From the NCBI GenBank assembly GCA_007132975.1, contig SLNO01000012.1, positions 1 through 61,297 on the forward strand: a stretch of DNA of 61,297 nucleotides. The letters are read 5' to 3'. How positions within the stretch are numbered: position 1 is the stretch's first letter; each line of letters begins with the position of its first letter. The stretch comes from Balneolales bacterium (lineage in GTDB: Bacteria; Bacteroidota; Rhodothermia; Balneolales; Natronogracilivirgulaceae). The position numbers were made by a program, and so were the translations under genes. Below are positions 43,334-51,649 of the stretch, in pieces. Under the pieces are notes generated by a model, which ran no database searches, was not told the origin of the DNA, and saw only the letters and a list, made by a program, of their open reading frames with translations.

Positions 43334-44367
43334 GGATGCAGCCCCATCAGTTTCATAAGTACCGCTTTCTGAGCGTGAAGACGGTTTTCGGCCTGGTCTA
43401 CATGGATGGCATCAGGGCCGTCGAGCACCTTGTCGGTGACCACGACATTTCGTCGAACCGGCAGGCAGTGCATAAATGACGCCCGGTTGGTCAGGGACAT
43501 TATCTTTGTGTCGATGGTCCAGTTGCCGTAGACGGTGGTGCGTAGTTCGTTTTCGGCTTCCGGATCGTGATAGGCCAGGGGCGCCGCCCATGATTTTCCG
43601 TAGACGACATCGGCATCGGCAAAAGCCTCATCCTGATCGTGCTCCACAATGAACCGCCCGCCGTTACGTGCGGCATGGGCCTCCACCTGGTCCAGGACCA
43701 CATCGGGCAGTTTCATCTCCGGCGGACATGCCAGTGTCACATCCATGCCAAGACGTGCCGCAATCTCAAGCGCACTGTTCGGCACGGCCATGGGCAGCGG
43801 CTTGGGGTGCGGCGCCCAGCTGAGGACGAACTTGCGTCCCTCCGGACGCCCCTCAAACCGCTCCATCAGCGTGAGTCCATCTGCCAGTGCCTGACAGGGA
43901 TGCTCACGCGCGCTCTCCATGTTGATGACGGGCACGGTGGCGTAGCGGACAATATCCTCCAGCAGGCGATCCTCCAGATCCTCGTCCAGGTCCTTCATCC
44001 CCGCAAATGCCCGCACGCCGATGAGATCGACATACCGCGAAATCACCTGCACCGCCTCTTTCAGGTGTTCGGTCCGGTCACCGTCCATCACCACGCCGGT
44101 GCGTGTCTCAAAGGTCCAAACGCCCTGTCCGGGCTGGATGATGGATGTGCCTGCGCCGAGGTGGACGGCCGCCGTTTCGAACGATATGCGGGTCCGGAGC
44201 GATGGGTTCAGGAAGATCAGTCCTATGGTCTTGCCTGCGGCCACCGGCTCGCGGAAATCGTCCTGCTTCAGGTTTCGGGCATGGCGAAGCAGCTCCCGGA
44301 GTTCGGCATCGTCCCGGTCGGAGAGATGGATGAAATGTGCTGTTCTGTCAGTGAGCGTTGTTGTCAT
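43330..44367 (-). CDS. argF': N-acylornithine carbamoyltransferase (ArgF')
   Basis: A 345-residue transcarbamylase of the acetyl-/succinyl-ornithine branch: carbamoyl-phosphate loop NPSLRTRISFE, the branch-specific VMDGDRTEH and GVRAFAGMKD, HPCQALADG and FMHCLPVRRNVVVTD. It makes acylcitrulline. In the Xanthomonas acetylornithine enzyme the residue two after the DGD motif is Glu92 and in the Bacteroides succinylornithine enzyme Pro; here it is Thr99, so the acyl group cannot be assigned from this residue. ATG 44367 starts the conserved region; the frame opens at 44448. Confidence 0.93.
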   Translation of the reverse strand: MTTTLTDRTAHFIHLSDRDDAELRELLRHARNLKQDDFREPVAAGKTIGLIFLNPSLRTRISFETAAVHLGAGTSIIQPGQGVWTFETRTGVVMDGDRTEHLKEAVQVISRYVDLIGVRAFAGMKDLDEDLEDRLLEDIVRYATVPVINMESAREHPCQALADGLTLMERFEGRPEGRKFVLSWAPHPKPLPMAVPNSALEIAARLGMDVTLACPPEMKLPDVVLDQVEAHAARNGGRFIVEHDQDEAFADADVVYGKSWAAPLAYHDPEAENELRTTVYGNWTIDTKIMSLTNRASFMHCLPVRRNVVVTDKVLDGPDAIHVDQAENRLHAQKAVLMKLMGLHP

Positions 44368-44460
44368 TGTTTTGATCTTCAAATCATGAGGTCGCATTTT
44401 GCCACAAATACGCAGGTCAGGGACGGCAACCTCGACAGCCGGCATCACCCGGATGCGCTG

Positions 44461-45561
44461 TCAGAGGACAGCCGGCGGAAATGTGAGCCCGGTTTCTTCG
44501 GGCCATTCCATCATCAGATTCAGGTTTTGGACAGCCTGCGAGGCGGCGCCCTTGAGAAGGTTGTCAATGGCCACGCCTATGGCAACCTGCCGTCCCTGCT
44601 GAACCCATCCGATATCCGTGAAGGCGCTGCCAACGACCTGCTTTAATTCGGGCATGCCTTCCTGCAACCGCACAAGCGGTGCATTGTAATAAACTTCCTC
44701 GAGCACTTCCCCGGCGCTGGCATCGTCCAGAAGCGTAAAGGTGATGGTCATCCAGATACCGCGAACGAAGGGTCCGGATACGGGCACGAACCTGACTTCC
44801 GGAAGTTTTCCGGAACCAGCCGCAGCACCATCGGCTGATGCCGGCGAGGTGGATCCGGCAGCGCCATCAGCGCGCTGCGCTACCCCGAGCTGGTCGGCCA
44901 GGGTCTGGTTCACTTCGCCGATGTGCTGGTGCGCATACACTTTATAGGCCTTCACATTGCCAAACCGGCTCGAAAAATGGGTACCGGCCGACGGCGACGC
45001 TCCCGATCCCGAAGAACCGGTGATGCCGGTAACGTCACAGGAATCCACCAATCCGGCTTTGGCAAACGGCAGCAGCCCCAGCTGTATGGCGCTGGCAAAA
45101 CATCCCGGATTGGAGATATGGTCGGCCAGGCGTATGTCGCTGCGGTACCATTCCGTGAGGCCGTACACAAACCGGCCGATCAGCTCCGGATGGGGGTGCG
45201 TCCATCCGTACCACTTCTCATAGGCGGCAGGGTCGCGGAGCCTGAAATCCGAACTCATATCCACAATACGCCCCTTGTAGCCGGCATCGAAGAGCACGTT
45301 GGCCGCATCGGCCGATTTGCCGTGCGGCAGGCCCAGAAAAATCGCATCCGAAGAATCCGAAGCCAGTTCTTCAAACGGGAGGATGGGCAGGTCCACAAGC
45401 GACTCCATTCCCCTGTACTGGCTGGAGAAAACCGTCCCCGCCGACTTGCTTCCATACAAGCTGGTGAGTTTCACATTCGGATGTCCGTGCAGTATGCGGA
45501 TGGCCTCCATGCCGGTGTACCCGCTGGCCCCGGCAACGGAGACGGAAATGGTCTCACTCAT
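44461..45561 (-). CDS. argC: N-acetyl-gamma-glutamyl-phosphate reductase
   Basis: A 366-residue NADPH enzyme. The Rossmann start is ISVSVAGASGYTGMEAIRIL, and the catalytic Cys lies in ISNPGCFASAIQLGLLPF. It converts acylglutamyl phosphate to the semialdehyde. A Gly/Ala/Ser-rich insert of about 25 residues (around 44805-44885) interrupts the protein before VRFVPVSGPFVRGIW, making it longer than usual relatives. The start overlaps the P-loop gene upstream by 4 bp. Confidence 0.95.
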   Translation of the reverse strand: MSETISVSVAGASGYTGMEAIRILHGHPNVKLTSLYGSKSAGTVFSSQYRGMESLVDLPILPFEELASDSSDAIFLGLPHGKSADAANVLFDAGYKGRIVDMSSDFRLRDPAAYEKWYGWTHPHPELIGRFVYGLTEWYRSDIRLADHISNPGCFASAIQLGLLPFAKAGLVDSCDVTGITGSSGSGASPSAGTHFSSRFGNVKAYKVYAHQHIGEVNQTLADQLGVAQRADGAAGSTSPASADGAAAGSGKLPEVRFVPVSGPFVRGIWMTITFTLLDDASAGEVLEEVYYNAPLVRLQEGMPELKQVVGSAFTDIGWVQQGRQVAIGVAIDNLLKGAASQAVQNLNLMMEWPEETGLTFPPAVL

Positions 45562-46637
45562 AGGAAAGGCTCCTTTTTGGGGGGTGCGGCAAAGGTTATC
45601 TCGGCAACCATGTCACCCAGCTTTTTTGGCTCGGCCACGGCATTCACGGCTCGGATTCCAAGGGTGTTCTGGATGAACTGGACACCTACCAGGTTGTCCG
45701 TGACCGGACCGGTGATGATGGATATGGCACTGGTATACCGCTTGCGGAAGAAGTGGTCGGCGGACCAGCATCCCATAAAATCCTGTGCTGCAACCACATG
45801 GGTGCGCGTAAACTGCATCAGCTCCTTGTCCATGAGCAGGCTGTCCACCCCGTAAGCGCCGATGATCCCGTCACCGAATTCCAGGATGATGGCGTCCGGA
45901 TTGAACTCATTGAGGTATTTTATGAGTCCCTTGGCCATCGGGAGGATGTTTTTACCGGTGGTGGATACGAGTCCTGCCATTCCGAAGTGCGCCGAGGCGA
46001 TGGCGCCGTTCTCTTTCATCTCGCGCGTGTCGCGCATGAGCGAGGCACCGGTCAGCTTGGCCGCTGCCACCTTGTAGCCTTTTGCAGAAAGCTGGCGGAC
46101 GATCATCGTAGCCGCCATGGTCTTTCCTACGTTCATACAGGTTCCGGTCACGGCAATCAGCGGAGCGCTTTCCGTCAGGTTATAGGCCCAATCAATGGCA
46201 AAATCCTGGATGCAGGCGTGCTTGAACATGCCCGGGTCACCTTCATCCTCGGCGATCATCACCGCGCCAAGCACCTCCACCCGCATGGCCGGACCGTGGT
46301 CGGGATGCGGTGACTGGCAGTTTCCGATAATGCCACCCATGTTGAGGATGTGCAGGATGTCCCCTTTCTTGATGGAGCGGGGGACGATGCCGCTGTAGCC
46401 GCGCAGCGCCTGGCGCTCGCCCAACGCCCCGACGATCACCTGATCTTTTCCGTACGGGATGATAACCCCGCCGCTGGTCTCGATCTGATTATAGCGGTCT
46501 TTTGTGTCAAGTGTTTTTACCGCAAGAATATAGCCTTCCTCAGCAACAATGTTTGGAGCCAGCTTTACAGTTTGGTCCAGTGTAACCGATGCCGAGCTTG
46601 AGGCGATGATATCCGCTTTTATTTCTGTAAGTCCCAT
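45558..46637 (-). CDS. P-loop protein of unknown function inside the arginine operon
   Basis: A 359-residue protein with no confident family. The N-terminal about 150 residues are beta-rich (TLDQTVKLAPNIVAEEGY, GGVIIPYGKDQVIVGAL, GDILHILNMGG), then a SIMIBI-like P-loop domain with Walker A GTCMNVGKT (165-173), a segment ILEFGDGIIGAYGVDSLLMD and no membrane helices. The P-loop part recalls BioD/MobB and DUF1611 (DgcN, a D-glutamate N-acetyltransferase) proteins. It sits between argG and argC and overlaps argC in ATGA, so it is likely an arginine-pathway enzyme or regulator. A glutamate-acylating role is a hypothesis only. Confidence 0.7.
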   Translation of the reverse strand: MGLTEIKADIIASSSASVTLDQTVKLAPNIVAEEGYILAVKTLDTKDRYNQIETSGGVIIPYGKDQVIVGALGERQALRGYSGIVPRSIKKGDILHILNMGGIIGNCQSPHPDHGPAMRVEVLGAVMIAEDEGDPGMFKHACIQDFAIDWAYNLTESAPLIAVTGTCMNVGKTMAATMIVRQLSAKGYKVAAAKLTGASLMRDTREMKENGAIASAHFGMAGLVSTTGKNILPMAKGLIKYLNEFNPDAIILEFGDGIIGAYGVDSLLMDKELMQFTRTHVVAAQDFMGCWSADHFFRKRYTSAISIITGPVTDNLVGVQFIQNTLGIRAVNAVAEPKKLGDMVAEITFAAPPKKEPFL

Positions 46638-46664
46638 ATGTCTTTTATCGTGCGCAGACGCGAG

Positions 46665-47858
46665 TTACCGCGTTTTCTTGTAAAGTTGTGTGCGTATGCT
46701 GTAGAGTTTCGAGAAGGCCCTGGCCTCGCTGCCATCCCAGCCGCTTGATTCCTCGCCATATTTAGCCACGTCACTGTTCATGATGCTGTACGGGGAGGAT
46801 GCCCTGAGCGGGAACAGGTTGCCGCGGCAGGCATAGAGTGTCACGTCGCCGGATACCCGGGCCTGGGTGGAGTTGAAGAAGGCTTCGATATCGCGCATCA
46901 CCGGGTCGTAGTACTTGGCTTCGTGCAGCATTGCGCCGTACTGGTCACCCAGCTGGTCTTTGAGCTGGCGCTGGTCCTGACTCAACACCAGTTTCTCCAG
47001 CTCACGGTGGGCCAGATAGACGATCTGCGCTACAGGGGCCTCGAAGCCGATTCGCCCTTTGATGCCAAGGATGGTGTCGCCCAGGTGCATGCCAAGCCCG
47101 ATGCCGTGGTAGCGCCCGAACTCGCGCAGCACGGAAAGCAGGGCTGACGGATCCATCTGATGGCCGTTGACGGCAACCGGAAGTCCGTTCGTAAAATCAA
47201 GGGTGATCTCTTCCGGTTCATCATCCAGGGTGTGCGGCGGTTTGAGATTGGGAAACGCCTCAAATGGAAGGGGCTGGTCGCTCACAAGGGTTTCGGTACC
47301 ACCGACGCTGGTCCCCCAAATACCGTCATTAATGGAATAATTGGTGGTTTTTTGTGGGATATTGAACCCCCGCTCTTTGAGGAAGGCAGTGGTGAATTCT
47401 CTCGTAAGGCCTTCGTCACGGATCGGGGCGATAATCTCCACGTTCTCCAGGCCGTTCAGCAGGGCTACATCGAACCGCACCTGGTCGTTGCCTGCTCCGG
47501 TGGAGCCATGGGCAACCCTGCTGGTCCCTTGCTCCCTGGCGTATTCCATGATCAACTCAGCCTGAATGTAGCGCTCGGCACCGACACTCAGCGGATAGGT
47601 GCGGTCGCGAAGCACGTTACCCTTGATCAGGTAGGAAAGAATCCGGTCGTAAAGAGGCGGGAAACCATCCACACACGCAAATTCTGCAGCCCCAAGCTTC
47701 AGGGCGCGACTGCGGATCACCTCCTTTTCAGTGCGCGTTAGCCCAACGCAGTCCACGATGACGGCATGGACATCCGTCTTGTATTTTTCTTTCAGATAGG
47801 GGATGCAAAAACTGGTATCAAGACCGCCACTATAGGCCAATACAATGGGATTACTCAT
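46665..47858 (-). CDS. argG: Argininosuccinate synthase
   Basis: A 397-residue ATP-dependent ligase joining citrulline and aspartate. The PP-motif is VLAYSGGLDTSFCIPYLKEK, followed by VAHGSTGAGNDQVRFDVALL and INDGIWGTSVGGTETL. It is the first gene of the minus-strand arginine operon, 27 bp before the P-loop gene. An intrinsic terminator lies about 107 nt in front of its ATG. Confidence 0.96.
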   Translation of the reverse strand: MSNPIVLAYSGGLDTSFCIPYLKEKYKTDVHAVIVDCVGLTRTEKEVIRSRALKLGAAEFACVDGFPPLYDRILSYLIKGNVLRDRTYPLSVGAERYIQAELIMEYAREQGTSRVAHGSTGAGNDQVRFDVALLNGLENVEIIAPIRDEGLTREFTTAFLKERGFNIPQKTTNYSINDGIWGTSVGGTETLVSDQPLPFEAFPNLKPPHTLDDEPEEITLDFTNGLPVAVNGHQMDPSALLSVLREFGRYHGIGLGMHLGDTILGIKGRIGFEAPVAQIVYLAHRELEKLVLSQDQRQLKDQLGDQYGAMLHEAKYYDPVMRDIEAFFNSTQARVSGDVTLYACRGNLFPLRASSPYSIMNSDVAKYGEESSGWDGSEARAFSKLYSIRTQLYKKTR

Positions 47859-47964
47859 ATTTATTTTACCCTTTTTGCCGTTCCGGATTCAGCTTTGATA
47901 CCCGAACCGGATCAAAACGGCTGCAGCTTATGGTTTATGAAAAAGAATACCTATAAAAATAGGC

Positions 47965-47995
47965 AAAAAAAAAGCAGAACCCGCGAAGATCCTGC
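47965..47995 (-). terminator. Intrinsic terminator upstream of argG
   Basis: On the minus strand GCAGGATC pairs with GGTTCTGC (two G-T pairs) around TTCGCG and is followed by nine T. A second small hairpin CCTAT/ATAGG (47950-47963) follows at once. It ends either the carboxypeptidase transcript or, as an attenuator, the argG leader. Confidence 0.75.
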
Positions 47996-48118
47996 CCTGC
48001 AAACACCAACAAATTCTCTTTTGTATCAGACAAAATCTTCACACGCACCGGCGACCAGGCGACGGCGAAAACGGCGAACACTGCTTGTCCTCAAACGATA
48101 TGAATTCTGGCTGATCAT

Positions 48119-48140
48119 TATTCGGGACAAGAACCGAATA
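48119..48140. promoter_or_regulatory. Inverted repeat after the M14 gene
   Basis: TATTCGG (48119-48125) and CCGAATA (48134-48140), 8 bp apart, form a perfect dyad 14 bp beyond the M14 stop and within about 285 bp of argG. It could be a repressor site or a transcript-end hairpin. Confidence 0.3.
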
Positions 48141-48153
48141 TTTTCGTTCAATG

Positions 48154-49269
48154 TCAATTGCCTGCGCGGCATTGTTCTGATTTTTTAAACCAGCCCTGCG
48201 CCAGGTCCATGGCCCCGCGCACCGTACGGCGTTGCAGCCGCATCGCCATTCCCAGGGGTAATGGCCTAATCCCGTATTTCTCCACCAGCCGATCTACATG
48301 CCCCGGGCCTGGTTCGCGGCCCTGCTCCTCAAGAGCTGCCCACTCCTGCTTCATCGCCAGATAATTTTCCGGGATACCGGGCCGGCCGGAATTATCCACC
48401 AGAAAAAGAGGAAGCTCGGTCACCATGCACAAGGCTCCGGGGTTCCGCTCCAGATGGAACTCCATGGAACTCTGGTGGAACAGCGATGCGGTTTCCGGGT
48501 CCCCTTCCTTCAGAAAAAAATCTCGCATGGCCGTTCCTTTCGGGGTGGATGTGAATCCCGGCCCCATGTAGTTGAACCCTTTATCCCCGCCCCGGTCGTG
48601 GTCGTGGGGCAGCAGCCCCTCTGTGCGCATCATCCTGGCAAAGCCATCTCGCCACGTTCGGCTGCGATCTTCCCATTCGTCATTGACCAGCAGCAGGAAT
48701 CCTTCCGAGAACTGCATGCCATGCAGGCTGAAATGCAGTTGTACCGGCCCCGAGCGTTCCCAGAAAGCGGATGCGGCGCAGTTTTCCGGCCGCATGTCCG
48801 GGTAGCCGAATTCCACATCCCTGCCCGGTGGCTCGCGCTTCATGCCGGCAAGGAACGGTGCCAGTTCCGGCCAGCGGGCAATCCACGAAGTGTTGGCGGC
48901 GTCCCCGTCCGGATTCACATGCGGGATGACCAGGAATCGAAACTGCTCAAGCAGCGCTCCGAAGCGACGCGGGCTATCATGGATTTCCAGCACCAGCCGG
49001 TACAGGGTATTGGGACCGACCGGCTCATCGGCATGCGCTCCTGCAACCAGGCTTACCGTTACCGGTCCGTGCCCGAAAACAAACCCGAGGATCGGCTCTC
49101 CCTTCTCACTGTGTCCGATAATATGGCTGGATTGATCCGCGATCCGATTGCTCAACTCCTTCAGGAATTGCGCGTACAGCCAGAGATCATTGCTATCATC
49201 CGGCAGAGGGCACCGCCAAAGCGGATCCTCCCGGATTTTATTATCGTTGCCAGGGATATCGGTTCCCAT
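48154..49269 (-). CDS. M14-family zinc carboxypeptidase
   Basis: A 371-residue cytosolic protein without a signal peptide. Zinc ligands His79 and Glu82 are in AGAHADEPVGPNTLYRL, the third likely in LHFSLHGMQF; IPHVNPDGDAANTSWIARW is the typical substrate-binding segment. It would cleave a C-terminal amino acid or an amide of a small peptide. It starts 5 bp after the alsT stop, so the two probably form an operon: uptake of an amino acid coupled to processing of peptides. Confidence 0.88.
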   Translation of the reverse strand: MGTDIPGNDNKIREDPLWRCPLPDDSNDLWLYAQFLKELSNRIADQSSHIIGHSEKGEPILGFVFGHGPVTVSLVAGAHADEPVGPNTLYRLVLEIHDSPRRFGALLEQFRFLVIPHVNPDGDAANTSWIARWPELAPFLAGMKREPPGRDVEFGYPDMRPENCAASAFWERSGPVQLHFSLHGMQFSEGFLLLVNDEWEDRSRTWRDGFARMMRTEGLLPHDHDRGGDKGFNYMGPGFTSTPKGTAMRDFFLKEGDPETASLFHQSSMEFHLERNPGALCMVTELPLFLVDNSGRPGIPENYLAMKQEWAALEEQGREPGPGHVDRLVEKYGIRPLPLGMAMRLQRRTVRGAMDLAQGWFKKSEQCRAGN

Positions 49270-49274
49270 CGGGA

Positions 49275-50693
49275 TCAGTAGTCGTCATCGTCGCCTTCGT
49301 ACTCGGCCTGTCGTTTTTCCTCTTCCATCCGCCGGAAGTAATCCTTGCCTGCGCGGTACACTTTCGGTGAGAGGATGAGTGTGGCGGTCATCGTCGGGAT
49401 GGCCATCATGGCGTACATGCCGTCGATGAGGCTAATGACGGCTGTGATGGAAGCAACCGAGCCCAGAAGAATCGAGAAGATGTAGAAGTAGTTGTAGTAG
49501 TGCTGCCGCTCGGCACCTATCAGGAAGCCGAGACATTTGGTGCCATAGTAGGAGTAGGTGAACATGGTGGTGATGCTGAAGATGACCACACAGAATACAA
49601 GTATGTAGACGCCTATGGACGGGATGGCGGCATCAAACGCCTGCGCCGTGAGGGTGACGCCATCGGCGTCGCTGGTGGTCCAGACACCGGTCATGAGTAT
49701 GGCGAGAGCGGTCATGGTGCAGATGATGATGGTGTCGATGACCGGCTCGACCATAGCGACCAGCCCGGCCCGCACCGGTTCGTTGGTGCGCGCGGCTCCG
49801 TGCATCATAGCCTCGGTGCCGATCCCCGCTTCATTGGAAAAGGCCGCGCGGCGGATACCTGTAATGATCACCACGCCAACGGCTCCTCCGGCAACGGCAT
49901 TTCCGGTAAAGGCATCTGTGACGATGAGGCGGAGATAATAGGGGACATCCGCAAAGTTGTTGATGATGATGTACACCACCGAAATCACGTACACCAGCAC
50001 CATGAGCGGCACCAGGCTTGACGCCACCTGTCCGATGCGCTTGATGCCTCCGAGCACGACCAGGGATACCAGGAAGACAATGATGATGCCAACGGTCAGG
50101 TCACCCCAGAAGTGGGCATCGGCGGCGACGAATTCAAAGGGTATCAGGATCTCATCACGGATGATCTGCGTAAGCTGGTTGGCCTGGAACATCGGCATGC
50201 ACCCGATGAGCCCGGCCAGCGAGAAGAAGATGGCGAGTGGTTTCCACTTTTTCCCAAGCCCCTCCATTATGTAGTACATCGGCCCGCCCTGTACCTTTCC
50301 ACTGGTGTCCTTGCCCCGGTACATGACCGCGAGCGTACAGGTGAAGAACTTGGTGGCCATGCCGACGATGGCGCTCATCCACATCCAGAAAAGCGCGCCG
50401 GGACCGCCCATGGTGATGGCGATGGCCACACCGCCGATATTACCCATGCCCACGGTTGCGGCGAGAGCGCCGGAAAGCGCCTGGAAGAGGGTGATATCGC
50501 CCTGGGCATTCGGGTCTTCGTACTTGCCCGTGAGGATCTGGAGTCCGTGGCCAAAGTGGCGATAGGGCACAAAACGGGAATAGACCAGGAAAAAGAGTCC
50601 GCCACCGAGTAGCAGTGCCAGAAGCGGCATACCCCAAGCCGTATCGGCAAATGTCACTGCAAGAAACTCAAACCATTCAAGAAAAGTAGTCAT
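49275..50693 (-). CDS. Sodium/alanine symporter (AGCS family)
   Basis: A 472-residue membrane protein with about 11 helices and the AGCS motifs GALAATVGMGNIGGVAIAITMGGPGALFWMW (in shorter pieces: GMGNIGGVA and GPGALFWMW) and AFSNEAGIGTEAMMHGAA. It imports alanine or glycine with Na+ across the inner membrane. I take ATG 50693 (MTTFLEWFEFLA); the frame opens 51 nt earlier. An acidic cytoplasmic tail ends in EGDDDDY. Repeat copy D lies just upstream. Confidence 0.93.
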   Translation of the reverse strand: MTTFLEWFEFLAVTFADTAWGMPLLALLLGGGLFFLVYSRFVPYRHFGHGLQILTGKYEDPNAQGDITLFQALSGALAATVGMGNIGGVAIAITMGGPGALFWMWMSAIVGMATKFFTCTLAVMYRGKDTSGKVQGGPMYYIMEGLGKKWKPLAIFFSLAGLIGCMPMFQANQLTQIIRDEILIPFEFVAADAHFWGDLTVGIIIVFLVSLVVLGGIKRIGQVASSLVPLMVLVYVISVVYIIINNFADVPYYLRLIVTDAFTGNAVAGGAVGVVIITGIRRAAFSNEAGIGTEAMMHGAARTNEPVRAGLVAMVEPVIDTIIICTMTALAILMTGVWTTSDADGVTLTAQAFDAAIPSIGVYILVFCVVIFSITTMFTYSYYGTKCLGFLIGAERQHYYNYFYIFSILLGSVASITAVISLIDGMYAMMAIPTMTATLILSPKVYRAGKDYFRRMEEEKRQAEYEGDDDDY

Positions 50694-50709
50694 AAACCTT
50701 TGCTTACAT

Positions 50710-50793
50710 GAACTGTCCATGGCCGGGTCTGTTCCCGGACACACATGAGCACGATCAAAATCGTCATGGACATGCTACGTGACCCTGATAATC
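50710..50793 (+). repeat. Palindromic dispersed repeat, copy D
   Basis: The fourth copy, on the same strand as copy C, in the 367-bp gap between the divergent alsT and gamma-carbonic-anhydrase genes. Arms are ACTGTCCATGGC (50712-50723) and GTCATGGACATG (50763-50774), with inner CCGGG/CCCGG pairing (50724-50737) and CACACATGAGC in the middle. The right flank GTGACCCTGATAATCAACAG continues the family consensus. Unlike copies A and C no gene starts right after it; the next plus-strand gene begins at 51061. The rest of 50794-51060 holds nothing clear. Confidence 0.78.
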
Positions 50794-51060
50794 AACAGAT
50801 TTTCTACACACGAATGGGCCAGTATACGTATTGATCGGCTTTGGCGCAAAAAAGAGGAATACTTCCGACGGTTCGGATGTGGATAATATATCCGAAAAAT
50901 TGAAATATGCCGGACTTTTTTTGGATGGTTTTTTTGCAGATTATGACAGGGGTTGCCGTCGTTTACTGAATGGCGCCGCAATGCGCCGGGATTGTCCATC
51001 CGGCTGCAAAGTGGCTGTGCCCAGGAAGCCCGAACCATCCCACCGGAAAATCTCCGACCC

Positions 51061-51603
51061 ATGATTTACGAATTCCTCAATGCCCGTCCGCAATTTGACG
51101 AAAGCTGTTTCGTGGCCCCCAGTGCCGATGTGATCGGCGATGTGCGGATGGGAAGCGAGTCGAGTGTCTGGTTCCATGCCACCGTGCGGGCCGACGTGAA
51201 CTTCATCGACATCGGCGAGCGGTCCAACGTACAGGACAACTGCTGCATCCACGTGACCAACAAGACGGCGCCGACCCGCATCGGCAACCAGGTCACCATC
51301 GGCCATGGCGCTGTCATCCACGGATGCACCATCCGCGATCGCGTGCTTGTCGGCATCAATTCGGTTATCCTGGACCATGCTGTCATCGAACCCGACTGCA
51401 TGATAGCGGCCGGCAGCCTGGTCCCGCCCGGCAAGACCATGCCCTCCGGCCATCTTTGCATGGGGTCGCCCGCCAAGCCGGTCCGCCGGCTCACCGACGA
51501 GGAAATCGCCTCGCTGGTAACCGCATCCGACAATTATGTCACCTATCTGAGGGCTTACCAGCAGAAGGACACCTACGAAACCAACCCGTTTTACCGCCGA
51601 TGA
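51061..51603 (+). CDS. Gamma-carbonic-anhydrase-family hexapeptide protein
   Basis: A 180-residue left-handed beta-helix protein. Three metal-ligand His residues are visible: one in QDNCCIHVTNK and two in IGHGAVIHGCTIRDR. The turns GDVRMGSESSVWFHATVRAD and MIAAGSLVPPGKTMPSGHL match YrdA/PaaY-like members, which may or may not be carbonic anhydrases. The frame opens at 50953, but ATG 51061 begins the fold. A membrane protein gene follows 46 bp later in the same direction. Confidence 0.92.
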   Translation: MIYEFLNARPQFDESCFVAPSADVIGDVRMGSESSVWFHATVRADVNFIDIGERSNVQDNCCIHVTNKTAPTRIGNQVTIGHGAVIHGCTIRDRVLVGINSVILDHAVIEPDCMIAAGSLVPPGKTMPSGHLCMGSPAKPVRRLTDEEIASLVTASDNYVTYLRAYQQKDTYETNPFYRR

Positions 51604-51649
51604 ACGCGCCCGGCACGGCCGCATCCACCCAATACAATCCCGCTCCGCT

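Noticed and set aside
48134..48152. ArgR-box-like sequence near the M14 stop
   Set aside because: The match to TGAAT-N-ATTCA is poor and lies beyond the terminator before argG; only the simple dyad at 48119-48140 was kept, at low confidence.
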